Source: CAXBNB01 sp040222275 (GTDB lineage Bacteria > Bacteroidota > Bacteroidia > Cytophagales > Cyclobacteriaceae). Taken from it: a DNA stretch of 64,000 nt. Positions 45,021 through 55,100 of this stretch are shown here, in pieces (positions within the stretch are counted from its first letter, which is position 1; each line of letters opens with the position of its first letter). Below the pieces are notes generated by a model. It was not told the origin of the DNA, did no database searches, and worked only from the letters and a program-made list of their open reading frames with translations. The DNA is taken from contig JAVKDJ010000002.1 of assembly GCA_040222275.1 (NCBI GenBank), positions 62,001 through 126,000 on the forward strand, given 5' to 3'. A program made the translations under genes and the position numbers.

Positions 45021-45326
45021 TTAGGTTAACAAATGCCTTAGCTCGAAATCATCCTTTCTATTGCTCCAAAAGGTGATAAGTTCAATGGTATGCTCTGTGA
45101 GTTGATAATATAGAGTGATGTGCTTGTTCAGGAAAAATTTATGAATATGCCTTTTCTTATCTATTTCCAAATAGGTAGCAGGGTTTGACTGAACGGCCAG
45201 CAGGGATGCTGATAGCCTATCCAAAAAATCACATGCTACTGAAACTCCCCATTTATTTTCCAGGTAATCAAGGGTTTCTTCGATATCCTGCTCGGCCAAT
45301 TCTGACCAATTTAGAACACGGTTCAT
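45021..45326 (-). CDS. RelE/ParE-family toxin
   Basis: 101 residues with the ParE fold pattern: WSELAEQDIEETLDYLENKWG at the N terminus, FLDRLSASLLAVQSNPATY in the middle and the strand pair RHIHKFFLNKHITLYYQLTEHTIELITFWSNRKD. ParE toxins poison DNA gyrase, RelE ones cleave mRNA; the target here is unknown. The start ATG overlaps the antitoxin stop by four bases, the usual antitoxin-first order. Confidence 0.88.
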   Translation of the reverse strand: MNRVLNWSELAEQDIEETLDYLENKWGVSVACDFLDRLSASLLAVQSNPATYLEIDKKRHIHKFFLNKHITLYYQLTEHTIELITFWSNRKDDFELRHLLT

Positions 45327-45556
45327 CGACTATATTTTCGCCTGAATTTAGTCATTACTTCATTATGGGGTTTCACCTTGCCTTGCTCAATTTGCTGTAA
45401 CCCTTCCTCGATGGCTGATTTTTCAACATCACTCAATTCATCGAAAAGTTCTTTTTCCTGTTGCTCAAAAATTTCCTTTATCTGAGTCAATACCTTCTCT
45501 TTTTGAGTATTAAGGAGTAATCGCATCAATTCAAGCTTTGTTGTCTGTATGTCCAT
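45323..45556 (-). CDS. Antitoxin of the ParE/RelE-like module
   Basis: 77 residues from the ATG at 45556 (a TTG 24 bases earlier is possible). Acidic, helical, ending SDVEKSAIEEGLQQIEQGKVKPHNEVMTKFRRK (in two parts), a pattern common in short antitoxins of Bacteroidetes ParE modules: an EKSAIEEGL helix, then a basic toxin-binding tail. No DNA-binding fold can be named with confidence. Upstream partner of the toxin gene. Confidence 0.82.
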   Translation of the reverse strand: MDIQTTKLELMRLLLNTQKEKVLTQIKEIFEQQEKELFDELSDVEKSAIEEGLQQIEQGKVKPHNEVMTKFRRKYSR

Positions 45557-45703
45557 ATTCCTGAAATTTACTTTATTCAAAGTTAAAGGTTTCGTATCTA
45601 TTAGGTGATATTATTTTATGTTCTTCGGGTTTCGAATCCATCCAGTCATGCGACCATGACCTTATTGAAAGGAAATTTTACTCCCCATGACTGAAGTTTG
45701 ACC

Positions 45704-46570
45704 TTACATTTCCAGCCTGTAGCCCTTACCGTGGACATTCACTATTTTCAGCCGAGGGTCGGCCTCTAGCTTTTTTCTCAGTTTGGAAATGAATACATCG
45801 AGGCTCCTTCCTACCAGTACGCCCTCGTCTTCCCATACTTCTTTTTGAAGCTGGTCACGGCCCAATGTTTCGTTTGGCCGGGAGGCGAGAATCTGCAGAA
45901 CCTGGGTTTCTTTGGTGGTGAGTGAAATACTTTCACTACCTGACTTCAGTATTCGCTTGTCGGGAAAAAACTGCAACTGGCCGAGCTGCACGCCTGTTGG
46001 GTATCCTGCTTCGGATGCACCAGTTGTAGCTTTTTTATTTTTCCTCAACAACAGAAAAAATGAAAAAACACAGGTGAAAAAAGAAACCGTCAGAGGGATA
46101 TACTTTGCTTTGGCAATTGCCCTTTCCGGCATTGTTATTCTGATGTCATAGCACCCCAGCGGCAGGGACCTTCCTAAACATGGCACCAAATTTCGCTCCT
46201 CATCTTCGTAAATTTCGAAAGCATAAACTATTTCTTTTGTAAAACATGAAATCACCTCTGCTACGTATTCCTTCGCCATGTCCTCATCCTTCAGGTTGAT
46301 TTGAACGATAGAAGCAAGCGTATCAGGCTGTACCGCAATATGGTTTTGAAATTGCACCAAATACGAATGGTCATCCTGCCTTGTCACCGGCAGTACCCTG
46401 CTGATCGAATCCCCTACACTAAGCAATACCTGATGCCCAATATTTCGCAGTTTTACTTTCAGGTGCTGATCGTAAAAGCCCGTGGTTTTATCTCCTGTTT
46501 GGTCGATAAATTTCCATGAAAGAAAGGTGAAAACTATCAGGGCCAGTATGAACAATGACTTCAATTTCAT
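45704..46570 (-). CDS. Membrane-anchored winged-helix transcriptional regulator (ToxR/CadC-like topology)
   Basis: 288 residues with an unusual order. Residues 1-22 are a hydrophobic helix (MKLKSLFILALIVFTFLSW), 23-156 a likely periplasmic sensor part with Cys residues at about 109, 131 and 140, 157-176 a second transmembrane helix (IPLTVSFFTCVFSFFLLL), and 196-288 an OmpR/PhoB-type winged-helix domain (LTTKETQVLQILASRPNETL, VWEDEGVLVGRSLDVFISKL, IVNVHGKGYRLEM). No receiver domain, so it is a one-component membrane regulator. Divergent from the small secreted-protein gene at 46699, a likely target. Confidence 0.87.
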   Translation of the reverse strand: MKLKSLFILALIVFTFLSWKFIDQTGDKTTGFYDQHLKVKLRNIGHQVLLSVGDSISRVLPVTRQDDHSYLVQFQNHIAVQPDTLASIVQINLKDEDMAKEYVAEVISCFTKEIVYAFEIYEDEERNLVPCLGRSLPLGCYDIRITMPERAIAKAKYIPLTVSFFTCVFSFFLLLRKNKKATTGASEAGYPTGVQLGQLQFFPDKRILKSGSESISLTTKETQVLQILASRPNETLGRDQLQKEVWEDEGVLVGRSLDVFISKLRKKLEADPRLKIVNVHGKGYRLEM

Positions 46571-46698
46571 AGATTAAACTTAACGGATTTGACCCTGATC
46601 AGATCATATTTTACATTCATTTTACACTTTTTTACAACTTTGAAAACAACAGAAGGCGTTTGATGGCCTACGTTTGTTTCAAATTAAATCAAGAAAAA

Positions 46699-47121
46699 AT
46701 GAAAAAATCAGTAACAATTTGCTCGCTAGTTTTATGTTTAGCCGTAGTTGGTCTGGCCCAAAACCCTATGGCTACCAACCGCAGTTGCAGTGTGGTTTGT
46801 TTGGGGGATAGCTGGATTCCCGAATCCTATGACCGAAATGCCAAAAGTACCCTAAACCTCCAGGCCAAAGGGGTCATTTCCGTTCATGAGACAAATGATG
46901 TTTCAGACAAAAACGATTACAACAGAAAGGATTTCATAGAGTTTAAGGTGGCCATATTCAAAAGAAAATTTGATTCGATGGTATCATTTTCCGACAGCTC
47001 TTTTAGTACCCTTGACGCACAGCAGGTATTGAAAAAATGTGAAAAAGGAGACCAGATCGTCATCATTCTGAAAGACGCTGAAAAGTTTAGTTTGCCACAT
47101 CACAGGATTGATGTCCTGTGA
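46699..47121 (+). CDS. Small secreted protein, divergent from the membrane regulator
   Basis: 140 residues from the ATG at 46699. Signal peptide MKKSVTICSLVLCLAVVGLA, cleavage before QNP. The mature part has two close Cys residues (RSCSVVCLG) and a beta-rich body with FIEFKVAIFKRKFDSM, STLDAQQVLKKCEKGDQIVII and a final RIDVL. The second half faintly resembles C-terminal GldM-like domains, which I would not press. Function unknown. Shares a 128-base promoter region with the winged-helix regulator. Confidence 0.7.
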   Translation: MKKSVTICSLVLCLAVVGLAQNPMATNRSCSVVCLGDSWIPESYDRNAKSTLNLQAKGVISVHETNDVSDKNDYNRKDFIEFKVAIFKRKFDSMVSFSDSSFSTLDAQQVLKKCEKGDQIVIILKDAEKFSLPHHRIDVL

Positions 47122-47145
47122 TATCATCATTCCTCCGGGAGTTGG

Positions 47146-48210
47146 GTGAAGGGTCTATATCACAGATCTGATCTGGTCTTACCGGAGGATTTAAATTCAA
47201 ACAATTTGTCAGTATCTACAATTTATCGACTCCCTTTTTTGCTTATTCTGTGCTTGTGCGCTTCATGCGGCTATACACCAACCAAATCTTCAATGGTTGG
47301 CGATCAGGCCAATAAGCATGCATTGGCGGCAGATGAGCATCTGGGAAACCCTGTTTATTCCAGTTCCGACTTTGGAGGCTCCTGGACGCCAGCAAGCCCG
47401 GGCTTGCCATCAAAAGCGCAGGTATCATATATGAAAAGGTTTGGCAATGAGATCATGGTTGGTACAGACAACCATGGCTTGTTCATCAGTAAAAACAATG
47501 TAACCAACTGGATCCAGATTGGGGCTTCATTGCCGGCTAAAAAAATTACCGCACTTTATCAATCACATGGGACAATCTTCGTAGGGCTTTTTGAGCATGG
47601 TATATTCAGCAATGACGACCTGGGGCTAAACTGGAATCCGCTTAATTACAATTTGCCAAACCTCAGGGTACGGGCGATCATTGAGTTAAATGATGATCTT
47701 TTTGTTGGGATAGATGATGGTATTTTCAAACTGGACCGGCAACAAAAATCATGGTCAAATTGTTTCGGGTCCGTTCAGGTAAACAGTTTCCATGAATTTG
47801 AGGGAAATATTGTGGCTGCAACGAATAAAGGTGTGCTCCTATCCAGCCAAGGTGGAGAACGGTGGAACTGGATTCACAAAAAAGGAGCTGTGCACAACAT
47901 AGCAGTCATAGACGGGAAAATAACCTTCCTGTATATTTCAGGAGAAGTATATATGTGCAACGAATGGAGTAGTTGGTATGAGTTAAATTATGCCCCAAAG
48001 AAGCTCTCATATCCTTATGAAATGATCGGAGTTGACAACCGATTGCTCATGAGCAACAACTATGGCATACACCGTTCCTCTGACGGAGGAAAGACCTGGC
48101 AGCATATTTTCAAAACAGAAGAAATGGCATTTATGGATTTTGTGGTAATTGACCATGTCATCTATGGAGGTACCAAAACCTGGGGCGAATACCGGAGGAA
48201 AAGCAAATGA
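47146..48210 (+). CDS. Lipoprotein with sialidase/BNR-like beta-propeller
   Basis: About 354 residues from a GTG at 47146; the frame also offers a TTG at 47206, and neither has ideally spaced ribosome-binding sequence (GGAGG at 47184-47188), so the start is uncertain. Lipobox in LPFLLILCLCASCG. The body has BNR/Asp-box-like repeats: SSDFGGSWTPAS, SNDDLGLNWNP, SSQGGERWNW and SSDGGKTWQH, the signature of sialidase-type or photosystem-stability-factor-like propellers. No catalytic sialidase residues were recognised. Surface lipoprotein of unknown ligand. Confidence 0.7.
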   Translation: MKGLYHRSDLVLPEDLNSNNLSVSTIYRLPFLLILCLCASCGYTPTKSSMVGDQANKHALAADEHLGNPVYSSSDFGGSWTPASPGLPSKAQVSYMKRFGNEIMVGTDNHGLFISKNNVTNWIQIGASLPAKKITALYQSHGTIFVGLFEHGIFSNDDLGLNWNPLNYNLPNLRVRAIIELNDDLFVGIDDGIFKLDRQQKSWSNCFGSVQVNSFHEFEGNIVAATNKGVLLSSQGGERWNWIHKKGAVHNIAVIDGKITFLYISGEVYMCNEWSSWYELNYAPKKLSYPYEMIGVDNRLLMSNNYGIHRSSDGGKTWQHIFKTEEMAFMDFVVIDHVIYGGTKTWGEYRRKSK

Positions 48211-48237
48211 TGGTTCAGCCAACTAGTTTGAATTAAG

Positions 48238-49311
48238 CTAATTGTCGGTTTTGACAATTTGTCCTACCGCATCGGCCACATTAGGCCTGTCCACAATAAA
48301 AATGTTTGTATTGTCCAGGGTGATGGTAAAAGGCACACTGATATTGGAGCAGAAAATGTCCACCTCCGACCCATCCTGATTGACCTTGAAAATGCCATTC
48401 CCAGCAGCAATATACGTGTTGTTTCCTGTGCTAAAAATATTTCTTGGGTTGGTCAGGCTTCCCTTGATGGTAGATACGGCACCTCCGGTTACGGAAAGCG
48501 AAAAAGCCTTCCCATTGTCTGTAATTTCAGTCCAGTAAAGTGTATTGTTGTTGAGTTCCAAATTGGAAAATGCCTGTACTGAGGAGAAACCTGATGCCAG
48601 GACAGCTTTGGTACCATCAGCCTTCGAAAAAGCCAACACCTGCGACCCATTACTGCTATCCAACACATAGATATTGTCATCATCCACATGGAGGGCCACA
48701 GGCTTTAAGTTCTCCCCCCGGCCAATGTCTTCAACACTGCCCCCGGTTTTGCTTATCTTCCTAATGGCTGACCCGCCTACTTCTTCTCCCCAATACAAAA
48801 AATCACCATCCAACACCAACCCGTTCGGAAAAAATACATCAAAATCAGAAGTACTCCCATCCGGCTTTTGAGGTTTGCCTTCTGCTAAAACTTCAACATT
48901 GCCCTGGCCGGATTTGAGGGTTCGTTTTACCTGGCCAGTACCACCCGAAATGTCATATTCCAGCCAGTAGATATGTGTGTTGTCGATGGCCAGATTGTTG
49001 AGGCCGCCCATACCGTCCACCAAGGCACTAGCGGTATGGCTAGATTTTAAAATCCGGAGGATTGATCCTCCATCCGTTTCGGAATATTGATAGATATAGA
49101 CCGCTTCTGTATCATTGGCCATGGCGGCCATACCAAATATATTCACAGTATTGGGGAATGACAACATATCCTGTACCACCGCGCATTCTGATTCCGCTGG
49201 CATGTCGTCATCAGAAGGCATGCCATTGTCCGCTTCTTTGTCTCCGCAGGATATTAGGGTTGTAAAAAGGGTAAACCAAACCCATATCAATATATTGGAT
49301 TTGTCAACCAT
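48238..49311 (-). CDS. Lipoprotein with YWTD-like beta-propeller
   Basis: 357 residues. Signal with lipobox FTLFTTLISCGD (Cys22), then an acidic linker (DNGMPSDDDMPAES). The rest is made of repeats of the form IDNTHIYWLEYD, LDGDFLYWGEEV, DDDNIYVLDSS, NNNTLYWTEITD and LDNTNIFIVDRP, spaced about 45 residues apart, which fits a six-bladed YWTD/NHL-type propeller. Function unknown. It converges on the other propeller lipoprotein with 27 bases between stop codons. Confidence 0.72.
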   Translation of the reverse strand: MVDKSNILIWVWFTLFTTLISCGDKEADNGMPSDDDMPAESECAVVQDMLSFPNTVNIFGMAAMANDTEAVYIYQYSETDGGSILRILKSSHTASALVDGMGGLNNLAIDNTHIYWLEYDISGGTGQVKRTLKSGQGNVEVLAEGKPQKPDGSTSDFDVFFPNGLVLDGDFLYWGEEVGGSAIRKISKTGGSVEDIGRGENLKPVALHVDDDNIYVLDSSNGSQVLAFSKADGTKAVLASGFSSVQAFSNLELNNNTLYWTEITDNGKAFSLSVTGGAVSTIKGSLTNPRNIFSTGNNTYIAAGNGIFKVNQDGSEVDIFCSNISVPFTITLDNTNIFIVDRPNVADAVGQIVKTDN

Positions 49312-49724
49312 AGCTTCTTTTTCTCCCTATAAAGATAAAAAAGAATGTTCAACATTCAAATCGAAAATTGGTGTGATGGTAAGTAACTACTTTGCTGGTT
49401 TGGTGTAGAGACCTGCTTTTACAAGGGGTCATATTTTAGATTTTACTAATTATTTCAACCCTTAGTATGGGTGAAAAGTAAAAAATAAGATCAACTGATT
49501 GATCTTATTTTAAGAAAAAAGCTGAAATAAGAAAAATTGTAAGGTCATTTGGTCTTATTTGAGATAGTCCGTGCAGTTTCTTATATGACAATCGGGCAGT
49601 GTAATAATTGATGAACTTTCGGGAGCATTGAGTCAAAACGTTCTGTTTTAAAATTTTCTATTTCTAAAGCCAGAACAACGACAGAATATAGCTCCAAACC
49701 TTCATAAGTTAACGTATACTATAT
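49312..49724. other. AT-rich gap with a strong hairpin
   Basis: No gene seen. At 49482-49511 a 13-bp perfect stem (AAAATAAGATCAA / TTGATCTTATTTT) closes a CTGA loop; related AATAAGA and TCTTATTT words follow at about 49527 and 49552. The base composition is markedly more AT-rich than the flanking housekeeping genes. Confidence 0.5.
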
Positions 49725-50600
49725 TTATACAACCTTACCTATATATTCTCTCAGAATATCATTTAGCCTAATTAAAATTGGTTTTAAAATATTGAATTCG
49801 TTGCAATTCCATTTTTTATATTCGTAATTTTCAAAAACTTGCATATCCAGTTTAAGTCTCTTCATTTGGTTGCCAAAAGCAATTTCTAAACCAATTAAAT
49901 TTTCTAGCTCGTCTTTTCTTTCTTTAAGGTGGTTGTAAATATCACTTTTAACCTTATAAGGGTAATTGATTCTTAGATCGATTCGGTAGCAAACCCTTTT
50001 TGGTTCAAGAATTAGTTTAAAGTTGTTGATAAAATTATCTAAGCTAACAACAGTACCGTACTTATTTTCATGAAACTTTATTTCTTCTTTATCAAATCCG
50101 TTATCAAGGTAAAAGTTTTTTACTGCATCAATAAAGTTTGATTTTTCATCAGCTTCTTTCGCTTTTGACTTTTCTATCGGCATGCTTTTACTTACATCAC
50201 TTCTGTCAATATATATATCAATAAAATTTCTTAACTCTTTGTATTTGTCCTCTTGTGTAATCAGATAACCAATATCAATTGAGGAAGTATCCGAATACTC
50301 GTGAAGGTTCATTGAAGTAACAACTGCATTTTGTTCATTCAAATATATTTTACAGTGTAAATTCTCAATTTCTATTGGCTCTATTCCAATCTCTCTTATT
50401 TGCTCAACATTGTTGTCCACATTCTTACGGATATACCATTTTATCTTAATTCCTCTTCGTTTTGCTTTATCAATCCGTTGTGTTAGCTTCTTCCAGTATG
50501 CGAATTTATTATAAGGTGAAATTAGAATTACCTCTACTTTGGCTTGATCAATCAAAGTCATAATTTTTCCAGAAATCTCAGCTGGTTGGATGAATTCCAT
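49725..50600 (-). CDS. Phospholipase D-fold nuclease-like protein (single HKD)
   Basis: 291 residues. The first 135 residues are a PLD-like domain: VEVILISPYNKFAYWKKL, RRGIKIKWYIRKN, the HxK motif in LHCKIYL (His82, Lys84) and an Asn/Ser pair in VVTSMNLHEYS. Only one HKD motif is present, so a dimer would be needed to form an active site, as in BfiI/Nuc-type PLD nucleases. The C-terminal part (about 185-291) has a VKSDIYNHLKERKDELENLIG stretch faintly like DUF4268. Codon use is AT-rich compared with neighbours, suggesting transfer. Function unknown; a defence nuclease is one possibility. Confidence 0.75.
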   Translation of the reverse strand: MEFIQPAEISGKIMTLIDQAKVEVILISPYNKFAYWKKLTQRIDKAKRRGIKIKWYIRKNVDNNVEQIREIGIEPIEIENLHCKIYLNEQNAVVTSMNLHEYSDTSSIDIGYLITQEDKYKELRNFIDIYIDRSDVSKSMPIEKSKAKEADEKSNFIDAVKNFYLDNGFDKEEIKFHENKYGTVVSLDNFINNFKLILEPKRVCYRIDLRINYPYKVKSDIYNHLKERKDELENLIGLEIAFGNQMKRLKLDMQVFENYEYKKWNCNEFNILKPILIRLNDILREYIGKVV

Positions 50601-50793
50601 TTTTTATAATTTACATAATCATTTTGAGGATAAGCGAGCAACTCGTCCAAACACTAAAAAAAATTTAAACAAACCACCCTTCCTTTTCCCAAATATATAC
50701 CCATTCCCCTATTATTTTGGGGCATTACCCGGTTTATTACCCCCTCGATTACTCCCCAGTCCAATACATTAGCTTGTAAAAAATTCAATCTAT

Positions 50794-52068
50794 ATGAGCA
50801 AACTATCCGGAAAATCAAGACGCGACTTTATCAAGTCCTCTGCTGTGGCTATGGCAGGGGTGATGATCGTACCCCGCCATGTACTGGGCGGTGCAGGCTA
50901 TACCGCACCGAGCGACCAACTGACCAAAGCCATCATAGGTGTAGGAGGCATGGGCCGGGGGCATATTGGCTATGAAGGCACCAAGCTACTGGCCATTTGC
51001 GATGTGGACACCAAACACCTGAAACTGGCACTGGATGCAGCAGGAGGGAACGACATCAGAACCTACTCCGACTACCGTGAGTTGCTGCAGCAGCCGGATA
51101 TAGACATAGTACACATTGCCACTCCTCCTCACTGGCATGGCCTGATGGCCGCAGAGGCTGCCCGTGCTGGCAAGGATATCTGGTGCGAAAAACCAATGAC
51201 ACGAACCATAGGAGAAGGCAAACGGGTGGTAGAAGAAGTAAACAGGCATGGGCGCATGTTCCGCCTCAATACCTGGTTCAGGTTCAAATCCACCTTTTAT
51301 GGTCTGGGCACTGATGTAAAGCCCCTGAAAAAAATAGTAGCCAGTGGCGTACTTGGATGGCCACTAAAGGTGACTGTGAGTGGCATTACCGGATACAATT
51401 GGAAATTTTACTGGAGTGGCAAGACCAACCTTGCCCCCATGGAAGTGCCCGAAAACCTCGATTATGACAGGTGGCTCGGGCCAGCCCCATACAAACCCTA
51501 CAACCCGGAAAGGGTACATTCAAAATTCCGTGGCTATTGGGACTATGACGGTGGAGGACTGGGCGATATGGGCCAGCACTACCTCGATCCTGTTCAGTAT
51601 ATCCTGGGCAAGGACAACACCAGTCCGGTGAGGGTGGACGTGGATGCCCCACAGCAGCATGACGATGCGGTTGGTTCCTGGAGAAGGATAGAATTTACCT
51701 ATGCCGATGGCAACAAGATCATCCTGGATGGCGAAAATAAAGACAAAGATGCCGCCTATATAGAGGGCCCAAATGGAAAAATATTCCGGGGTTTTCAGTC
51801 GGACATCAAGGACATCAGGAAACTGGCCGACACCCTGCCAGACCCTGAGCCACAAATCACCACCTTTTCTGATTCTGTACGCACCAGGCAAAAGTTTGCC
51901 CTCAACGAAATGAATGGCCATCGTTCCTGTACGATGGTGAATATGGGTGTGATCGCCATCCGCCTCGGCCGTTCGTTAAACTTTGATCCAGAGAAGCAGG
52001 AATTTATCGATGACGATGCGGCCAACAGGCTACTCGACCAGCCTATGAGAGGGCCATGGACATTTTAA
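50794..52068 (+). CDS. Tat-exported Gfo/Idh/MocA family oxidoreductase
   Basis: 424 residues. N-terminal twin-arginine signal SRRDFIKSSAVAMAGVMIVP with Arg9-Arg10. Rossmann domain from about residue 45 (IIGVGGMGRGH), then HIATPPHWHG near 107 and WCEKPMTRTIGEGKRV near 129, whose Lys is the conserved EKP lysine; YWDYDGGGLGDMGQHYLDP near 248 holds the likely catalytic Asp/His. Family members oxidise sugars with bound NAD; exported ones in Bacteroidetes have been linked to glycoside 3-oxidation. It precedes the HEAT-DUF1080 gene by 94 bases on the same strand. Confidence 0.92.
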   Translation: MSKLSGKSRRDFIKSSAVAMAGVMIVPRHVLGGAGYTAPSDQLTKAIIGVGGMGRGHIGYEGTKLLAICDVDTKHLKLALDAAGGNDIRTYSDYRELLQQPDIDIVHIATPPHWHGLMAAEAARAGKDIWCEKPMTRTIGEGKRVVEEVNRHGRMFRLNTWFRFKSTFYGLGTDVKPLKKIVASGVLGWPLKVTVSGITGYNWKFYWSGKTNLAPMEVPENLDYDRWLGPAPYKPYNPERVHSKFRGYWDYDGGGLGDMGQHYLDPVQYILGKDNTSPVRVDVDAPQQHDDAVGSWRRIEFTYADGNKIILDGENKDKDAAYIEGPNGKIFRGFQSDIKDIRKLADTLPDPEPQITTFSDSVRTRQKFALNEMNGHRSCTMVNMGVIAIRLGRSLNFDPEKQEFIDDDAANRLLDQPMRGPWTF

Positions 52069-52162
52069 TTTCAAAAATACAATCAAGACAAATGAACAAG
52101 GCTTTGACAGCTGTCAGCTGGTATTGCAGGCAAAAACGAGGCATTGTTCCAAATACATAAGC

Positions 52163-55100
52163 ATGAAAACAAAACTCATATATTTTATTTTCTCACTTAT
52201 CCTAACCTTCCAGGCCATAGCGCAGGACCAGAGAACAGTAGAAACAAAAGTAGCCGATATATTGGCACAGATGCCCACTGATGACCTGATCCACCGCGAC
52301 AGGTTGATGGGCGAAATGGCAAGCCTGGGCGAAAAAGGCCTGCAAATGTTTACGGACAAAGTAATAGCCCCAGGCACAGGAGACGACACAGCAGTGCGGC
52401 TGGCCATCAATGGGCTGGTACGATACGCTGGTGAACGAGGCAATGAAGAAGCCAAAATGGCAACAGAAAATGCGTTGATCAGGGCACTGGACAAGTCCCG
52501 GGACAAGGAAGTGAAAGCTTTCTTTCTTTACCAGCTGAAACTTGTAGGGGGAAATAAGTCTGTAACGGCAGGCTCCAACTATTTGCAGGACGAAAGGCTG
52601 GGCTCGGATGCAATACTCCTGCTAATGACAGTAGCTTCAAGGGAAGCAGAAAACGAACTGATCAAAGCACTGGCAAGTGCTAATGGGGAAAACCGAATCG
52701 CCATTGTAAAGGGTCTGGGGAATCTGAAATCAAAAGCAGCCAACCCGGCTATTACCAAACTACTTGGGACCGGGGATGATGGTTTGCAAAGGGTAGTCCT
52801 TTATGCCCTGGCCAATATAGCTGATGCCACATCGGCAAGTCCATTGCTAAATGCCGCAAAAGAGGCAAAATACCTGTATGAGGCTACCAATGCAGTGAGT
52901 GCCCTGACCAGGTACGCAGACAGGTTGGGTGAAGACCAAAATCTGGCGCTTTCAGAAAAAATCTGCAAAACCATTCTCAAAAACAGTAAAACGCAGGCCC
53001 AGCTGCACAACAAGGCAGCCGCCTATCATATTCTGGTCAGGCACTTCGGTCATGAGATTACCGATGACCTGGTGAAAGCCATTGATAATCCGGACAAAGC
53101 CTACCGAAACGCCCTTCTGCTGACCGCTGAAAAAGTGGGTGGAGTGGCTGACACACGGGCATGGATTGAGCGGTCGAAAACATTGGGTCCAGCCGTCCAG
53201 TCGGATATCCTGCTGATGCTTGGCCGAAGAAAAGATAAGGTGGCCATTCCATACCTGAAATCTTCCCTCACCAATGGATCGCTTGAAGTGAGGAAGTCTG
53301 CAGCCTCTGCCCTCACAACCCTGCTAGGCCGGGAAGCCGAAGGTGATTTGATTGCACTGCTCAATAGGAGCTCCTCTGAGGAAGAACTGATGCATGTTGA
53401 AAGCATGCTACTGACTATATCCGATAAAAATCATTTAGGCCCCTATGTGGACCTGCTTGAGGAATCGTCCACTGGGGCACAAACTGTGGCAATCAATGTA
53501 ATTGCTGCGAAAAGTGGCAATCAATTCTTTGACCAGGTTTTTCCATTCACATCAAGCGGGGATGCGAAATTGAAGGACGCGGCTTTTAAGTCCTTAAAAA
53601 AGATTTCCAAAGCGGAAAATGTGAACCAGCTGATGGACTTGTTGCACAGGGTCAATAGTGATTTTGAAATATCAGAAACACAAAAGGCATTGGTAAGTGC
53701 TGTAGATGGTATTTCATCTGAAGATGAAAAGTCTAAACCATTTCTCGAAGCGCTAAAAGGGAAGAGCGAAAAAGAAAGGATTGTGGGCATTTTGCCTGAA
53801 CTGGGTGGTTCGAAAGCCCTAAAGGCCATCAGGGACTTATTTGAGAATGGAAGCTCCCGGGAAAAGGAAGTGGCTTTCGACGCTTTGGTGAACTGGCCAA
53901 GTGATGATGCATCTGCCATCCTGTACCAGATATGCAAAACCGATAACGGGACATTTAAAAGTAAAGCTTTCAATGGTTTTGTGAAGCAGGTAGCATCGTC
54001 CAAACTTCCTGATGACCAAAAATTACTGCACTTGAGCAACGTAATGCCTTATGCCTCTTCGGACAGTCAAAAGGAAAACGTGATCAAGGCACTTTCCAGG
54101 GTCAAGACCTTTCTCAGTTTCATCTATGTTACTGGTTTCTTAGACAACAAAGCACTACAACAAGCTGCTTGTGAAGCTGCCATGAGAATCGCCCTGCCCC
54201 TTAACGGTAGAAAAGTAGGATTGTACGGTGATTTGGTAAGGGAAGGGTTGGAAAAAGTAAACACTATCATTAGCGGCCCGGAAAGCCAGTATTATAAAAT
54301 AGATATTGGGAATTATTTGGAAGCCATGCCCAAGGACAAAGGTTTTGTGTCCATGTTTAACGGCAAAGACCTTAGCGGATGGCAGGGGCTGGTGGGCAAT
54401 CCGATTTCACGTGGAAAAATGAGTGCCAAAGAGCTGGCCAGCAAACAGGTGGAAGCCAATAAGAAAATGTTCGAAAACTGGGGAGTAAAAGACGGCATGA
54501 TTGTATTCAGCGGGCATGGTGCCAACTTATGTTCCATGAAGGAATATGGAGATTTTGAAATGATTGTGGACTGGCGCATATCCAAAGACGGAGATAGCGG
54601 CATATACCTGAGAGGTACACCACAGGTGCAGATTTGGGATACTTCCAGAACAGATGTTGGTGCGCAGGTAGGTTCTGGTGGTTTGTACAACAATAATCCC
54701 CACCGCAGCACTCCTCTGAAAGTTACAGACAATCCGATAAACGAATGGAATACCTTCCGTATCACTATGATTGGGGAAAAGGTGACCGTTTACTCCAATG
54801 GACAACTCGTAGTAGATGACGTCACCATGGACAACTACTGGGACAGGAAACAACCCATTTTCCCAACTGGGGCCATAGAACTGCAGGCGCATGGCACAGA
54901 CCTGGCCTTTAGGAATATTTATGTGCGGGAGATCAAAGCCAGTGAGTACAAACTCTCTGAAGACGAAAAAGCTACAGGATTTGTGTCGTTGTTTAACGGC
55001 TCCAACCTTGACGGATGGCAGGGGAACAAAATCGACTACCTGGTAGAAGATGGGGAAATCGTAATCCGTCCCAAGCGTGGTGGACGTGGAAATCTTTTTA

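Noticed and set aside
52124..52162. Upstream ATT-started extension of the HEAT-DUF1080 protein
   Set aside because: The ATG at 52163 puts the signal peptide at the N terminus; the extension would precede it with 13 polar residues.
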